Assembly: GCF_009659625.1 (NCBI RefSeq)
Contig: NZ_VOIW01000001.1
Location: 248,001-312,000 of the forward strand
Origin: Pseudomonas haemolytica
Lineage (GTDB): Bacteria; Pseudomonadota; Gammaproteobacteria; Pseudomonadales; Pseudomonadaceae
DNA: 64,000 nucleotides
Direction: 5' to 3'
Below the pieces are notes generated by a model that made no database searches, was not told the DNA's origin, and saw only the letters and a program-made list of their open reading frames with translations. How positions within the stretch are numbered: the first letter of the stretch is position 1; every line of letters begins with the position of its first letter. The translations under genes were made by a program, and so were the position numbers. Shown here piece after piece: positions 1 to 8,848 of the stretch.

Positions 1-1
1 G

Positions 2-76
2 TTGCGCGAGCGCGTGCTGGCCAATATGGTCAACGATCCGAAGCTCAATGGGCCGGAGTGCCTGACCCCAGCGTGA
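2..76 (+). CDS. 3' end of an unidentified protein (partial)
   Basis: An open frame enters from the left edge and ends at a TGA at 74-76, encoding 24 residues that finish in GPECLTPA. The residue mix looks like real protein and the next frame-compatible feature is the promoter region of the protease gene. Too little is present to name a family. Confidence 0.45.
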   Translation: MRERVLANMVNDPKLNGPECLTPA

Positions 77-203
77 GCCGATGCCAACCGGGCCGTTCGC
101 GCTGTGGGATATATCCGAGATTCAGCGGTTAAATGTCTGGTGTATCTGGCGCTGATACAAACGACCGCCTACGATACGCGCCATGTTTTCAGGGAGCGCG
201 TTC

Positions 204-1022
204 ATGAAGAAGTCATTGGCGGTAAGCGGTTTGGTTGCAGCGATGCTGCTGGCGGGTTGTCAGTCGGTTAATACCACCAGCGGTGGCGCCGTTGGGGTAG
301 AGCGCAAGCAGTACATGTTCAGCATGCTGTCGAGTCAGGAAGTCGACCAGATGTATGCCCAGTCGTACCAGCAGACTCTGGGTGAAGCCAGCGGCAAGGG
401 CATGGTGGACAAGACCAGTGCCAACGCCAAGCGCGTGCAGGCCATCGCCAAGCGTCTGATTGCCCAGGCGCCGACCTTCCGACCGGATGCGGCGCAGTGG
501 AAGTGGGAAGTAAACCTGATCAAGAGCGACGAGATGAACGCCAACTGCGGGCCTGGCGGCAAGATCTTCGTGTACAGCGCATTGATCGATAACCTCAAGC
601 TCACCGATGACGAGTTGGCCGCGGTAATGGGCCATGAAATCGCTCACGCCTTGCGCGAACACGGGCGTGAAGCCATGTCCAAGGCCTACGGCATCGAAAT
701 GGCCAAGCAGGGCGCCGGTGCGATATTCGGGCTTGGTCAGGACAGCCTGGCATTGGCTGACACAGTGGCTAACTACGGCATGACCTTGCCCAACAGCCGC
801 AGCAACGAAAACGAAGCGGACCTGATCGGCCTGGAACTCTCGGCCCGCGCCGGCTACAACCCGAACGCGGCGATCACCCTGTGGAACAAGATGGCCAAGG
901 CATCCGAAGGCGCACCGCCGGAATTCATGAGCACCCACCCGGCTTCCGACAGCCGCATCGCTTCGTTGCAGGCGGCCATTCCAAAGGTGATGCCGCTCTA
1001 CCAACAGGCCAAGAAGTCATAA
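204..1022 (+). CDS. M48-family metalloprotease lipoprotein, LoiP-like
   Basis: A 272-residue predicted outer-membrane lipoprotein with a zinc-peptidase domain, related to E. coli LoiP/YcaL, which degrade misfolded envelope proteins. The start at 204 gives a classical lipoprotein signal ending in the lipobox LAGC (Cys at residue 19); an in-frame start at 183 would only add seven residues ahead of the signal. AGGGAG at 190-195 is its ribosome site. The zinc motif HEIAH is at residues 144-148, and the downstream NENEAD segment supplies the expected third ligand Glu. It stands alone, convergent with the UPF0016 gene. Confidence 0.85.
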   Translation: MKKSLAVSGLVAAMLLAGCQSVNTTSGGAVGVERKQYMFSMLSSQEVDQMYAQSYQQTLGEASGKGMVDKTSANAKRVQAIAKRLIAQAPTFRPDAAQWKWEVNLIKSDEMNANCGPGGKIFVYSALIDNLKLTDDELAAVMGHEIAHALREHGREAMSKAYGIEMAKQGAGAIFGLGQDSLALADTVANYGMTLPNSRSNENEADLIGLELSARAGYNPNAAITLWNKMAKASEGAPPEFMSTHPASDSRIASLQAAIPKVMPLYQQAKKS

Positions 1023-1043
1023 AACTTCAGCTATGAGTTTCAA

Positions 1044-1094
1044 GCCTCAAGCTGCAAGTTAGAAGCGTCACTGCTTCTTCTTGCTGCTTGAGGC
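1044..1094. repeat. Imperfect inverted repeat between convergent genes
   Basis: GCCTCAAGC at 1044-1052 pairs with GCTTGAGGC at 1086-1094, with further pairing inside (GAAGC 1062-1066 with GCTTC 1073-1077). The sequence belongs to the TTGCAGCTTGAAGC-like repeats also seen near 61.0-61.2 kb. Its place between two convergent genes fits a bidirectional terminator or a dispersed palindromic element. Confidence 0.5.
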
Positions 1095-1107
1095 ATATGG
1101 CTTGCAG

Positions 1108-1692
1108 CTAGATCCAGCCACTGCTTTGCATGGCTTTGTAGACCGCCACGATCGCCAGTACAAAGAATGCCGTAGCGGCCAATCGACGAATCAAAGTCAG
1201 CGGCAGTTTCTCCGCCGCGAAATTCCCCGCCAGAACCACCGGTACGTTGGCAATCAACATGCCCAGGGTGGTGCCGATAATCACCAGCCACAGTTCCGGG
1301 TATTGCGCCGCCAGCATCACCGTGGCGATCTGGGTCTTGTCACCGATTTCGGCGAGGAAGAACGCGATCAAGGTGGTCAGGAACGGCCCGAACTTACGGG
1401 TGGTACTGGCTTCGTCATCATCGAGTTTGTCCGGTACCAGAGTCCACAGCGCCGTGGCGCAGAAGCTTGCGGCGAGGATCCAGTGCAGCACCGCGTCCGA
1501 GAAGAAACTTCCAAACCAGGCCCCTACGGCACCGGCAGCCGCATGGTTGGCCAGGGTCGCGGCAACGATACCGGCGATAATCGGCCAGGGTTTGCGAAAG
1601 CGTGCGGCAAGGATGAGCGCGAGCAGTTGCGTCTTGTCGCCGATTTCGGCCAAGGCAACGATTGCGGTAGGAACGAGTAATGAATCCAGCAT
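1108..1692 (-). CDS. UPF0016/GDT1 family membrane protein, probable Mn2+ exporter
   Basis: A 194-residue membrane protein with the two family-defining EIGDKTQ motifs, one near the N-terminus (about residue 15) and one mid-protein (about residue 114), each in a three-helix half; this is the inverted-repeat architecture of TMEM165/GDT1 proteins. Bacterial members (MneA, Mnx) export manganese. The upstream leader carries a yybP-ykoY-type Mn2+ riboswitch, which independently points to manganese. ATG at 1692; the Shine-Dalgarno is weak (GGAA about 12 nt upstream), which fits control by the leader RNA. Confidence 0.88.
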   Translation of the reverse strand: MLDSLLVPTAIVALAEIGDKTQLLALILAARFRKPWPIIAGIVAATLANHAAAGAVGAWFGSFFSDAVLHWILAASFCATALWTLVPDKLDDDEASTTRKFGPFLTTLIAFFLAEIGDKTQIATVMLAAQYPELWLVIIGTTLGMLIANVPVVLAGNFAAEKLPLTLIRRLAATAFFVLAIVAVYKAMQSSGWI

Positions 1693-1712
1693 CAGGTAGT
1701 TTCCAGGGGCGG

Positions 1713-1900
1713 GTCGACACGGCTATGACACGTACAGCCTTCCCGCCCCGGGTAAGGTGTGCGTGTCATAGGTCTTGTCAAACCCCGGTCCGTCTGTGCG
1801 GACTCCTGGGTCGCATACGCCATGGTCTGCTGACCAAGTATGTTGACGTATGCCGGACGAGCGTGACGCTCGTGGGAGACTACTCCCCTAGGACGGAGCG
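1713..1900 (-). promoter_or_regulatory. yybP-ykoY-type Mn2+ riboswitch and leader
   Basis: On the minus strand the first conserved loop AGGGGAGTA lies at 1889-1881. It is followed by a 7-bp hairpin (1873-1867 with 1863-1857) and the second conserved loop GTCAACATACTTGG at 1847-1834. These are the hallmark loops of the Mn2+-sensing yybP-ykoY aptamer. Closer to the gene, a perfect 10-bp stem (CTATGACACG, 1723-1732 with 1762-1771) could be the expression platform. The roughly 200-nt leader leads only to the UPF0016 gene. Motifs were seen directly; the ligand is from family knowledge. Confidence 0.88.
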
Positions 1901-1951
1901 GATTCTGCCTAGGCAAAACCCATTCGGCAAGCCTTCTTTTTCAAACGCCCG

Positions 1952-2950
1952 TCAGGGGCGCTTGGCGCGGTAGATACGAAAGCCATTGCCTTCGGCCTTG
2001 ATCGCACAGATGCCCAGATGCTCTTCGATCAGTGGCTGATACTTGAGGAAGCTGTTGGCCACCAAGCGAAGTTCGCCGCCTTTTGCCAGGTGTTTCGCCG
2101 CTTTTCGCAGCAAGTTTTCCGTGGCGAAATAATCGGTATGCACGCCGACGTGAAACGGTGGGTTGCTCAAGATCGCGTTCAAACCCATAGGCGCCGCGTC
2201 AATGCCATCACCGGTCAGCACCTCGGCTTCCAGGCCATTGGCAGCCAGGGTCAGGCGGCTGCTTGCGGCGGCGAACGCATCCACATCCAGCAGGGTCACC
2301 GTGTTATGCGGGTAGCGACGCTTGACCGCCGCGCCGAGTACGCCGGCGCCGCAACCGAAGTCGAGCAAATGCCCGCTGGGCAGCTTGTCCAGATGCTCCA
2401 GCAGCAGCTCGGTGCCGCGGTCCAGGCGCCCGTGGCTGAACACACCCGGCAAGCTCACCACCTTCAGCGGGCCTTCGGCCAGCGGTACATCGAAGACCTG
2501 CGCCAGGCTCTCCAGCTCCACCGCTTGCGGGGCGTTGGCCACGGTGACCTGCCACAGCTGGCAATGCCGCGCGTTATCCAGCTTGCGTGGCTTGCCGAAG
2601 GGGATCATTTGCTTGGCCGCGCTTTCGATACCGCCTTTTTTCTCGCCCACCAGAAACAGCTCGGCACCCGGCAGGCGTGCCGCCACGGCGTTGAGCAGGT
2701 AGTCGGTGAGGTCCTTGGACTTGGGCAGGAAGATGACTGCCGCATCGAACGCGCGGTCAGGCACATTCACGCCAAACTGGCTGCGCTCAGGAAAGCGTGC
2801 ATCAAGCGCTGCCTGGTCGCCGGCATGCCAGCACCAGCCGTGGGCGTTGGGCAGGCGCCCGAGCAAATCGTCGGCGGGCAAACCTACGAGCAGCAGGTTG
2901 CCTTGAAAAAGTTCGGCCTGACGAAGCAGTACTTCACTGCGCGGATCCAT
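1952..2950 (-). CDS. rsmC: 16S rRNA m2G1207 methyltransferase RsmC
   Basis: A 332-residue enzyme that methylates guanine 1207 of 16S rRNA in the 30S subunit. It aligns along its length with E. coli RsmC from memory: N-terminal PRSEVLLRQ, a degenerate N-terminal MTase-like half, the linker [15 protein letters not shown], the SAM motif [12 protein letters not shown] in the C-terminal half, and the catalytic ISNPPFH (here LSNPPFH). RlmG is a related alternative but is longer. Single gene, minus strand, 30 nt from the dehydrogenase gene that precedes it. Confidence 0.9.
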   Translation of the reverse strand: MDPRSEVLLRQAELFQGNLLLVGLPADDLLGRLPNAHGWCWHAGDQAALDARFPERSQFGVNVPDRAFDAAVIFLPKSKDLTDYLLNAVAARLPGAELFLVGEKKGGIESAAKQMIPFGKPRKLDNARHCQLWQVTVANAPQAVELESLAQVFDVPLAEGPLKVVSLPGVFSHGRLDRGTELLLEHLDKLPSGHLLDFGCGAGVLGAAVKRRYPHNTVTLLDVDAFAAASSRLTLAANGLEAEVLTGDGIDAAPMGLNAILSNPPFHVGVHTDYFATENLLRKAAKHLAKGGELRLVANSFLKYQPLIEEHLGICAIKAEGNGFRIYRAKRP

Positions 2951-2980
2951 GGTCTGCTCCTTGAAAAGGGGCGCAGTTTA

Positions 2981-3943
2981 TCAACTCACAACGCGCAGCG
3001 GGGCGCCGCTGAAAAAGCCCCGGGCGTTTTCCGTCAGTTGGCCGACGATGCGCTGCCGTGCTTCGCGACTGCCCCAGGCGTTGTGAGGCGTGACGATCAA
3101 GCGTGGAATGTCATCGGCCAGCAGCGGATTGCCATTTACTGGCGGTTCGACACTCAACACGTCGGTCGCCGCGCCGCCCAGATGACCGTTGCGTAGCGCG
3201 TGGGCCAATGCCTGTTCATTGATCAAGCCGCCGCGTGCGGTGTTGACGATAAACGCGCCGGGCTTGAGCAGCGCCAATTCGCGGGCACCGATAAAGTCGC
3301 GGGTGTGTTCGTTGAGTGGGCAATGCAGGGTCAGCGCATCGACCTGGGCGAGCAACTCATCCAGTGGCACGCGGTCGGCGCGGGCAGGGCGCCCGGGTAT
3401 CGCGCCCAGCATCACGCGCATGCCGAAGGCTTCGGCCAGGCGCGCCACGGCACTGCCCAGTTCACCATGGCCGAGCAGGCCGAGGGTTTTGCCCTCCAGC
3501 TCGACAATCGGGTGGTCCAGAAGGCAGAACTGTTTGGCCTGTTGCCATTTGCCAGCGGCTACATCCCGCTGGTAGTCGTTCAGGCGCGTCGCCAGGTTGA
3601 GCAACAGCATGATCGTATGCTGCGCCACCGACGGCGTGCCATAACCCTGGCAGTTGCTGACGGTAATGCCATGGGCGCGTGCGGCTTCGAGGTCGATATT
3701 GTTGGTGCCGGTGGCTGATACCAGGATCAGCTTGAGCTCCGGGCAGGCCGCCAGGGTTTGAGCCGTTAGCGGGATTTTGTTGCTGATCGCGACGTGGGCG
3801 CCTTGCACGCGTTCCACCACATTTTGCGGCGTGGTCTGCTCAAACAATTGCAGGTCGCTGAAGCATGCTCGCAAACCGCTGAGGTCGAGGTCTCCCAGGT
3901 CCAGGGAGGGATGATCAAGGAAGACGGCGCGGCGATTGTTCAT
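2981..3943 (-). CDS. D-2-hydroxyacid dehydrogenase, HprA/glycerate dehydrogenase-like
   Basis: A 320-residue NAD(P)-dependent oxidoreductase acting on 2-hydroxy/2-oxo acids such as glycerate/hydroxypyruvate. Visible are the Rossmann motif GLLGHGELGSAVA, the NTARGGLI substrate loop, and the catalytic His in TPHNAWGS; Arg and Glu of the triad fall in the usual places. A TTG codon at 3949 with AAAGG 5 nt upstream is an alternative start. Probably transcribed with rsmC downstream. Substrate not determinable from sequence alone. Confidence 0.82.
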   Translation of the reverse strand: MNNRRAVFLDHPSLDLGDLDLSGLRACFSDLQLFEQTTPQNVVERVQGAHVAISNKIPLTAQTLAACPELKLILVSATGTNNIDLEAARAHGITVSNCQGYGTPSVAQHTIMLLLNLATRLNDYQRDVAAGKWQQAKQFCLLDHPIVELEGKTLGLLGHGELGSAVARLAEAFGMRVMLGAIPGRPARADRVPLDELLAQVDALTLHCPLNEHTRDFIGARELALLKPGAFIVNTARGGLINEQALAHALRNGHLGGAATDVLSVEPPVNGNPLLADDIPRLIVTPHNAWGSREARQRIVGQLTENARGFFSGAPLRVVS

Positions 3944-4030
3944 TATCAACTGTACCTTTTGCGACGAGGTTCGAAGGCGTAATCTGCCGAGCCTATCAGA
4001 TGAAATAATCAGTTACTTAATGGAGTGAGC

Positions 4031-4663
4031 ATGTACGTCGCCGAGTTTTTGACCGTAGCCTTGATTCACTTGTTGGCGGTGGCCAGCCCCGGCCCGGATT
4101 TCGCCGTGGTGGTGCGTGAAAGTGTGACCCACGGTCGTCGCGCCGGGACCTGGACGGCCCTGGGCGTCGGCACGGCGATTTTCGTGCATGTGGGTTATTC
4201 GTTGCTGGGTATCGGCTTGATCGTGTCCCAGTCCATCGTGCTGTTCAACGCATTGAAATGGGCGGCGGCGGCCTACCTGTTGTATATCGGCTTCAAAGCC
4301 CTGCGCGCCCAGCCGGCCAAGCCTGTCGCCGAGGGCGAGTTGCACCGTGAAGCCGGCGAGCGCACGCCACGCGGTGCATTTACCGCAGGCTTTGTGACCA
4401 ACGGGTTGAACCCCAAGGCTACGCTGTTCTTCCTGTCGCTGTTCACCGTGGTGATCAACCCGCACACACCGCTGGCGGTACAGGCGGGTTATGGCGTGTA
4501 CCTGGCGGTGGCGACGGCGTTGTGGTTCTGCATGGTGGCCATGCTATTCAGCCAGCAGCGCGTACGCGCCGGGTTTGCGCGGATGGGGCACTGGTTTGAT
4601 CGGACCATGGGCGCGGTGCTGATTGCGATTGGGGTGAAGTTGGCGTTTACCAGCATGAAGTAA
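4031..4663 (+). CDS. LysE/RhtB family amino-acid exporter
   Basis: A 210-residue inner-membrane protein with about six hydrophobic segments and the family signature near the N-terminus (LAVASPGPDFAVVV). The family exports amino acids or small metabolites; the substrate is not evident. GGAG at 4022-4025 is 5 nt before ATG 4031, which decides this start over a GTG at 4025. Divergent from the dehydrogenase gene, with 87 nt between them for both promoters. Confidence 0.88.
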   Translation: MYVAEFLTVALIHLLAVASPGPDFAVVVRESVTHGRRAGTWTALGVGTAIFVHVGYSLLGIGLIVSQSIVLFNALKWAAAAYLLYIGFKALRAQPAKPVAEGELHREAGERTPRGAFTAGFVTNGLNPKATLFFLSLFTVVINPHTPLAVQAGYGVYLAVATALWFCMVAMLFSQQRVRAGFARMGHWFDRTMGAVLIAIGVKLAFTSMK

Positions 4664-4691
4664 CGCTTCCAACTTAAGTGGGTACGGTCCA

Positions 4692-4784
4692 AATGTGGGA
4701 GGGGGCTTGCTCCCGATTGCGGTGTTTCAGCCAAGTATTCATCAGCTGATCCACCGCAATCGGGAGCAAGCCCCCTCCCACATT
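4692..4784. repeat. REPIN-type inverted pair of REP sequences (copy 1)
   Basis: Perfect 33-bp inverted repeat with arms 4692-4724 and 4752-4784 around a 27-nt spacer. Each arm contains GTGGGAGGGGGCTTGCTCCC. Two further copies lie at 10233-10320 and 53009-53103. This is the structure of REPINs, mobilised in trans by RAYT transposases in P. fluorescens; no RAYT gene is in the window. Confidence 0.92.
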
Positions 4785-4803
4785 AGATTTCCATGAGCCG
4801 AAG

Positions 4804-4824
4804 ATACTGGCGCAAAGCCAGTAT
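4804..4824. other. Short perfect inverted repeat upstream of acyl-CoA ligase
   Basis: ATACTGGC (4804-4811) and GCCAGTAT (4817-4824) flank GCAAA. It could be an operator for the ligase gene that starts 106 nt downstream, or a weak hairpin ending the LysE-type transcript. No T-run follows, which argues slightly against a terminator. Confidence 0.4.
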
Positions 4825-4929
4825 TTGCTGGGCCCTGCAAATCATTCCTTTGGCTGATTTGGCTGAAACATAAGCCCTCTACAGTGCAGGTCTTCAAGCC
4901 AAGACCGTGCAGTCATTAAAGGGATTCTT

Positions 4930-6612
4930 ATGTTGCAGACCCGTGTTATCCCGCCCGCCGAAGGTGCGTACCAATACCCGCTGTTGATCAAACGCCTGCT
5001 GATGTCCGGGACGCGCTACGAGAAGACCCGGGAAATCGTCTACCGCGACAAGCTGCGCTACACCTACCCGACGCTGATCGAGCGCGTCGCGCGCCTGGCC
5101 AATGTGTTGACCGCCGCCGGGGTCAAGGCCGGTGACACCGTGGCCGTGATGGACTGGGACAGCCACCGTTACCTGGAGTGTATGTTCGCCATCCCGATGA
5201 TCGGCGCGGTAATCCACACCATCAACGTGCGCCTGTCGCCGGAACAGATTCTCTACACCATGAACCACGCCGAAGACCGCTTTGTGCTGGTCAACAGTGA
5301 GTTCCTGGGGCTCTACCAGGCCATTGCCGGGCAACTGACCACGGTCGACAAGACGTTGTTGATTACCGATGGTGACACCAAGACTGCCGAGCTACCCAAC
5401 CTGGTCGGTGAGTACGAAACCCTGCTGGCTGCCGCCAGCCCCAAGTACGACTTCGAGGATTTCGACGAAAATTCCGTCGCCACCACCTTCTACACCACAG
5501 GCACCACCGGCAATCCCAAGGGGGTGTATTTCACCCATCGTCAACTGGTGCTGCACTCCATTGGCGTGGCGATGATCATGGGCAGCGTCGACAGCGTGCG
5601 CCTGCTGGGCACCAACGATGTGTACATGCCGATCACGCCGATGTTCCACGTACACGCCTGGGGCCTGCCGTATGTGGCGACCATGCTCGGCTTGAAGCAG
5701 GTCTACCCCGGCCGCTACGACCCCGAATACCTGGTGGAGCTGTGGCGCAAGGAGAAGGTCACCTTCTCCCACTGTGTGCCGACCATCCTGCAAATGGTGC
5801 TCAACGCCAAGGCTGCCCAGGGTGTGGATTTTGGCGGTTGGAAAATCGTTATCGGCGGTAGCGCGCTTAACCGCTCGCTGTACGAAGCGGCCAAGGCCCG
5901 TGGCATTCAACTGACCGCCGCGTACGGCATGTCCGAAACCGGGCCGTTGGTGTCCTGTGCGCATCTCAATGAAGAGCTGATGGCCGGCAGCGAAGATGAA
6001 CGCACTACCTATCGCATCAAGGCTGGCGTGCCAGGGCCGTTGGTGGAGGCGGCGATCATGGACATGGACGGCAACTTCCTGCCCGCCGATGGCGAATCCC
6101 AAGGCGAGTTGGTACTGCGTGCACCTTGGCTTACCGAGGGGTATTACAACGAGCCTCAGAAGGGCGCCGAGCTGTGGGCTGGTGGCTGGTTGCACACCGG
6201 TGACGTGGCCACGCTGGATGCGTTCGGCGTGATCGATATCCGCGACCGCATCAAGGATGTGATCAAGACCGGGGGGGAATGGATCTCGTCCCTGGCCCTG
6301 GAAGACCTGGTCAGCCGCCACCCGGCGGTCCGCGAAGTCGCGGTGGTGGGCATTGCCGACCCGCAGTGGGGCGAGCGCCCGTTCGCCTTGCTAGTGGTGC
6401 ATGAGGGGCACGCAATCGGTGCGCGGGAGCTTAAGGAACACCTCAAGCCTTTCGTCGAACAGGGCCACTTGAGCAAGTGGGCGATTCCGAGCCAGATCGC
6501 CGTTGTTACTGAAATTCCCAAGACCAGTGTAGGAAAACTCGACAAAAAACGTATCCGAATCGACATCATCGAATGGCAGGCCAACAACAGCACCTTCCTG
6601 TCCACACTCTAA
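4930..6612 (+). CDS. Medium/long-chain fatty-acid-CoA ligase, AlkK-like
   Basis: A 560-residue AMP-forming acyl-CoA synthetase that activates fatty acids for beta-oxidation. Seen in order: the ATP loop YTTGTTGNPKGV, the motif TAAYGMSETGPLVS, the adenylate-binding GWLHTGDVA, the hinge IRDRIKDVIKTGGEWIS, and the catalytic Lys near the C-terminus in TSVGKLDKKRIR. It resembles the alkane-plasmid AlkK family. AAAGGG lies 7 nt before ATG 4930. Together with the DUF1302/DUF1329 genes and the regulator downstream it forms a likely fatty-acid or ester utilisation neighbourhood. Confidence 0.9.
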   Translation: MLQTRVIPPAEGAYQYPLLIKRLLMSGTRYEKTREIVYRDKLRYTYPTLIERVARLANVLTAAGVKAGDTVAVMDWDSHRYLECMFAIPMIGAVIHTINVRLSPEQILYTMNHAEDRFVLVNSEFLGLYQAIAGQLTTVDKTLLITDGDTKTAELPNLVGEYETLLAAASPKYDFEDFDENSVATTFYTTGTTGNPKGVYFTHRQLVLHSIGVAMIMGSVDSVRLLGTNDVYMPITPMFHVHAWGLPYVATMLGLKQVYPGRYDPEYLVELWRKEKVTFSHCVPTILQMVLNAKAAQGVDFGGWKIVIGGSALNRSLYEAAKARGIQLTAAYGMSETGPLVSCAHLNEELMAGSEDERTTYRIKAGVPGPLVEAAIMDMDGNFLPADGESQGELVLRAPWLTEGYYNEPQKGAELWAGGWLHTGDVATLDAFGVIDIRDRIKDVIKTGGEWISSLALEDLVSRHPAVREVAVVGIADPQWGERPFALLVVHEGHAIGARELKEHLKPFVEQGHLSKWAIPSQIAVVTEIPKTSVGKLDKKRIRIDIIEWQANNSTFLSTL

Positions 6613-6620
6613 TGCCCCTC

Positions 6621-6642
6621 GCCGCGCCCGTTCGGGCGCGGC
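6621..6642 (+). terminator. Hairpin after the acyl-CoA ligase gene
   Basis: GCCGCGCCC (6621-6629), loop GTTC, GGGCGCGGC (6634-6642), a 9-bp GC stem 9 nt after the stop codon. No clear T-run follows, so termination may be incomplete or Rho-assisted. Confidence 0.55.
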
Positions 6643-6946
6643 AATGCTCTATCTTGCGGCTCTACTTGTGATTTACCGAATTTCAGCCATCCTTCTCGCG
6701 CCGGCCTTTGTCGGCGTGGCGAAAGGGTTGTGGCAGACGGGTTGGTGATGCAAATCACACTTTAGAGGGATCAAGCGATACCCCCCGCTGGCTATAGTCC
6801 CATCCAGAGTTTTTCAAGGATGTTGTGCTTCGGGCCATGGGGGCCCGGTTGTCGTGCGGCATTGGAATCGTTGTATTCCGGCCGTTACATGCATCCAGCC
6901 GCAGAACTCACTGCCATAACAATAAAATGCACATGGAGTAGCGTCG
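6643..6946 (+). promoter_or_regulatory. Promoter region of the DUF1302-DUF1329 operon with an activator-like dyad
   Basis: This 304-nt non-coding stretch holds a dyad GTGATGCAAATCAC at 6745-6758 (GTGA-N6-TCAC). It matches the CRP/Vfr layout and, with one mismatch per half, the ANR/FNR layout. TATAGT at 6793-6798 is a good -10 with no strong -35, as expected for an activator-dependent promoter; the dyad centre would sit near -53. GGAG at 6935-6938 is the ribosome site. No gene is seen here. Confidence 0.45.
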
Positions 6947-8806
6947 ATGACCTCAGTAAACCAGTTCTGGCGCCGGGCAAGACTGCCTCTGGCCGTCAGT
7001 CTCGCTTCTACGCTCGCCGGGCCCGCATTCGGCGTCAGTTTCAACATTGGTGAGATCGAAGGGAGTTTTGACTCGTCGCTCTCCGTCGGGGCCAGTTGGT
7101 CCACGGCCAAGCCCAACCGCGACTTGATCGGTGCCAACAACGGAGGCAAGGGCCTGTCCCAGACTTCCGATGACGGTCATCTGAACTTCAAGCGCGGCGA
7201 GACGTTCTCGAAGATCTTCAAGGGCATCCACGACCTGGAACTGAAGTACGGCGACACCGGCGTGTTTGTGCGTGGCAAGTACTGGTATGACTTTGAGCTC
7301 AAGGACGAAAGCCGTCCGTTCAAGGACATCAGCGACAACAACCGCAAAGAGGGCGCCAAGTCTTCGGGCGGGCAGATCCTCGATGCGTTCATCTACCACA
7401 ACTACTCGATCGCCGATGCGCCGGGCTCCGTGCGTTTTGGTAAACAAGTGGTGAGCTGGGGTGAAAGTACCTTCATCGGCGGCGGCATCAACTCCATCAA
7501 TCCGATCGACGTGTCAGCGTTCCGTCGTCCGGGCGCCGAGATCAAGGAAGGCTTGATCCCGGTCAACATGTTCTATGTGTCCCAGACGCTCACCGACAAC
7601 CTGTCGGCCGAAGCGTTTTATCAACTGGAGTGGGACCAGACCGTCACTGATAACTGCGGCACCTTCTTCTCACAGCCTGACGTGATCTCCGATGGTTGCA
7701 GCAATAACCTGCGCGTATTGAACAAGCGCTCGACCATTCCGGGCGCGGCACTGCCGACCCTGAATGCCCTGGGTGTGGACGTTAACAGCGAAGGTGTACT
7801 GGTGCGGCGTGGGCCGGACCGTGATGCACGGGACAGCGGCCAGTTCGGCGTGGCCATGCACTACAACTTCGAGCCGCTGGATACCGAGTTCGGCGCTTAC
7901 TTCATGAACTACCACAGCCGTGCGCCGATCTTCAGTGCGCAGGGTGCGCCGTCTTCGGCCTATACCCGTCCGCTGGGGCCGCTGGCCGCCTTGCGTCCGC
8001 TGATCGTGGCCGGCAGTTCGAACTACTTCGTCGAGTACCCGGAAGATATTCGTCTCTACGGCTTGAGCTTCTCCACCACGCTGCCTACCGGCACTGCCTG
8101 GAGTGGTGAATTGAGCTACCGGCCGAATGCTCCGGTGCAGTTGAGCACCACCGACATCCTGTTCGCCGGTGTGACGCCGATCCCGGGCTATGGTAATGCT
8201 TCTGTGCTCAAAGGTTCGCCGGGCCAGGACCTGCATGGCTACAACCGCAAGGAAGTAACCCAGTTCCAGACCACCTTCACGCACTTCTTCGACCAAGTCA
8301 TGGGCGCCAGCCGCCTGACTACCGTGGGTGAAATTGGCGTGACCCATGTGGGTGGGCTGGAAAGCAAATCCCAGGCGCGTTATGGCCGCGATCCAGTGTT
8401 CGGCCCAGGCACCTTGCCGGGTGGCTTCTGCAACGCGCTTAACAATTCGACCGCTACCGGCGCGGGCCTGCCCAACGCTGCCGGCCTGAACACCAACTGC
8501 AATAACGACGGCTACACCACCGCAACGTCCTGGGGCTACCGCGCCCGTGCCATCTGGGAATACCCGGACGTGTTCGCTGGCGTCAACCTCAAGCCCAACG
8601 TGGCCTGGTCCCATGACGTCAAAGGTTACTCGCCAGGCCCTGGCGGCAACTTTGAAGAAGGTCGCAAGGCCGTCAGCCTGGGCCTGGATGCCGAATACCA
8701 GAACACCTACACCGCGAGCCTGGCCTACACCAACTTCTTTGGTGGCAAGTTCAGCACCGTGGATGACCGCGACTTCGTCGCGTTGAGCTTCGGCGCCAAC
8801 TTCTAA
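6947..8806 (+). CDS. DUF1302 family protein, probable outer-membrane beta-barrel
   Basis: A 619-residue protein with a signal peptide (cut expected after about residue 29, LAGPAFG). Aromatic-flanked alternating strands run through the chain and the C-terminus is LSFGANF, ending in Phe like outer-membrane barrels. DUF1302 proteins almost always pair with DUF1329 proteins, as here (42 nt apart). The pair is reported near catabolic genes for hydrophobic compounds. From memory the same order (ligase, DUF1302, DUF1329, LuxR) exists in P. putida KT2440 (PP_0763-PP_0767). Transport of lipids or esters is an inference. Confidence 0.8.
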   Translation: MTSVNQFWRRARLPLAVSLASTLAGPAFGVSFNIGEIEGSFDSSLSVGASWSTAKPNRDLIGANNGGKGLSQTSDDGHLNFKRGETFSKIFKGIHDLELKYGDTGVFVRGKYWYDFELKDESRPFKDISDNNRKEGAKSSGGQILDAFIYHNYSIADAPGSVRFGKQVVSWGESTFIGGGINSINPIDVSAFRRPGAEIKEGLIPVNMFYVSQTLTDNLSAEAFYQLEWDQTVTDNCGTFFSQPDVISDGCSNNLRVLNKRSTIPGAALPTLNALGVDVNSEGVLVRRGPDRDARDSGQFGVAMHYNFEPLDTEFGAYFMNYHSRAPIFSAQGAPSSAYTRPLGPLAALRPLIVAGSSNYFVEYPEDIRLYGLSFSTTLPTGTAWSGELSYRPNAPVQLSTTDILFAGVTPIPGYGNASVLKGSPGQDLHGYNRKEVTQFQTTFTHFFDQVMGASRLTTVGEIGVTHVGGLESKSQARYGRDPVFGPGTLPGGFCNALNNSTATGAGLPNAAGLNTNCNNDGYTTATSWGYRARAIWEYPDVFAGVNLKPNVAWSHDVKGYSPGPGGNFEEGRKAVSLGLDAEYQNTYTASLAYTNFFGGKFSTVDDRDFVALSFGANF

Positions 8807-8848
8807 GCACACTCTTTTCAAGTGGTATGTATTCAGGAAGACCAGAGT

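Noticed and set aside
1680-1973. Open frames on both strands inside the UPF0016 leader
   Set aside because: They coincide with the conserved riboswitch loops and hairpins, which explain the region better.
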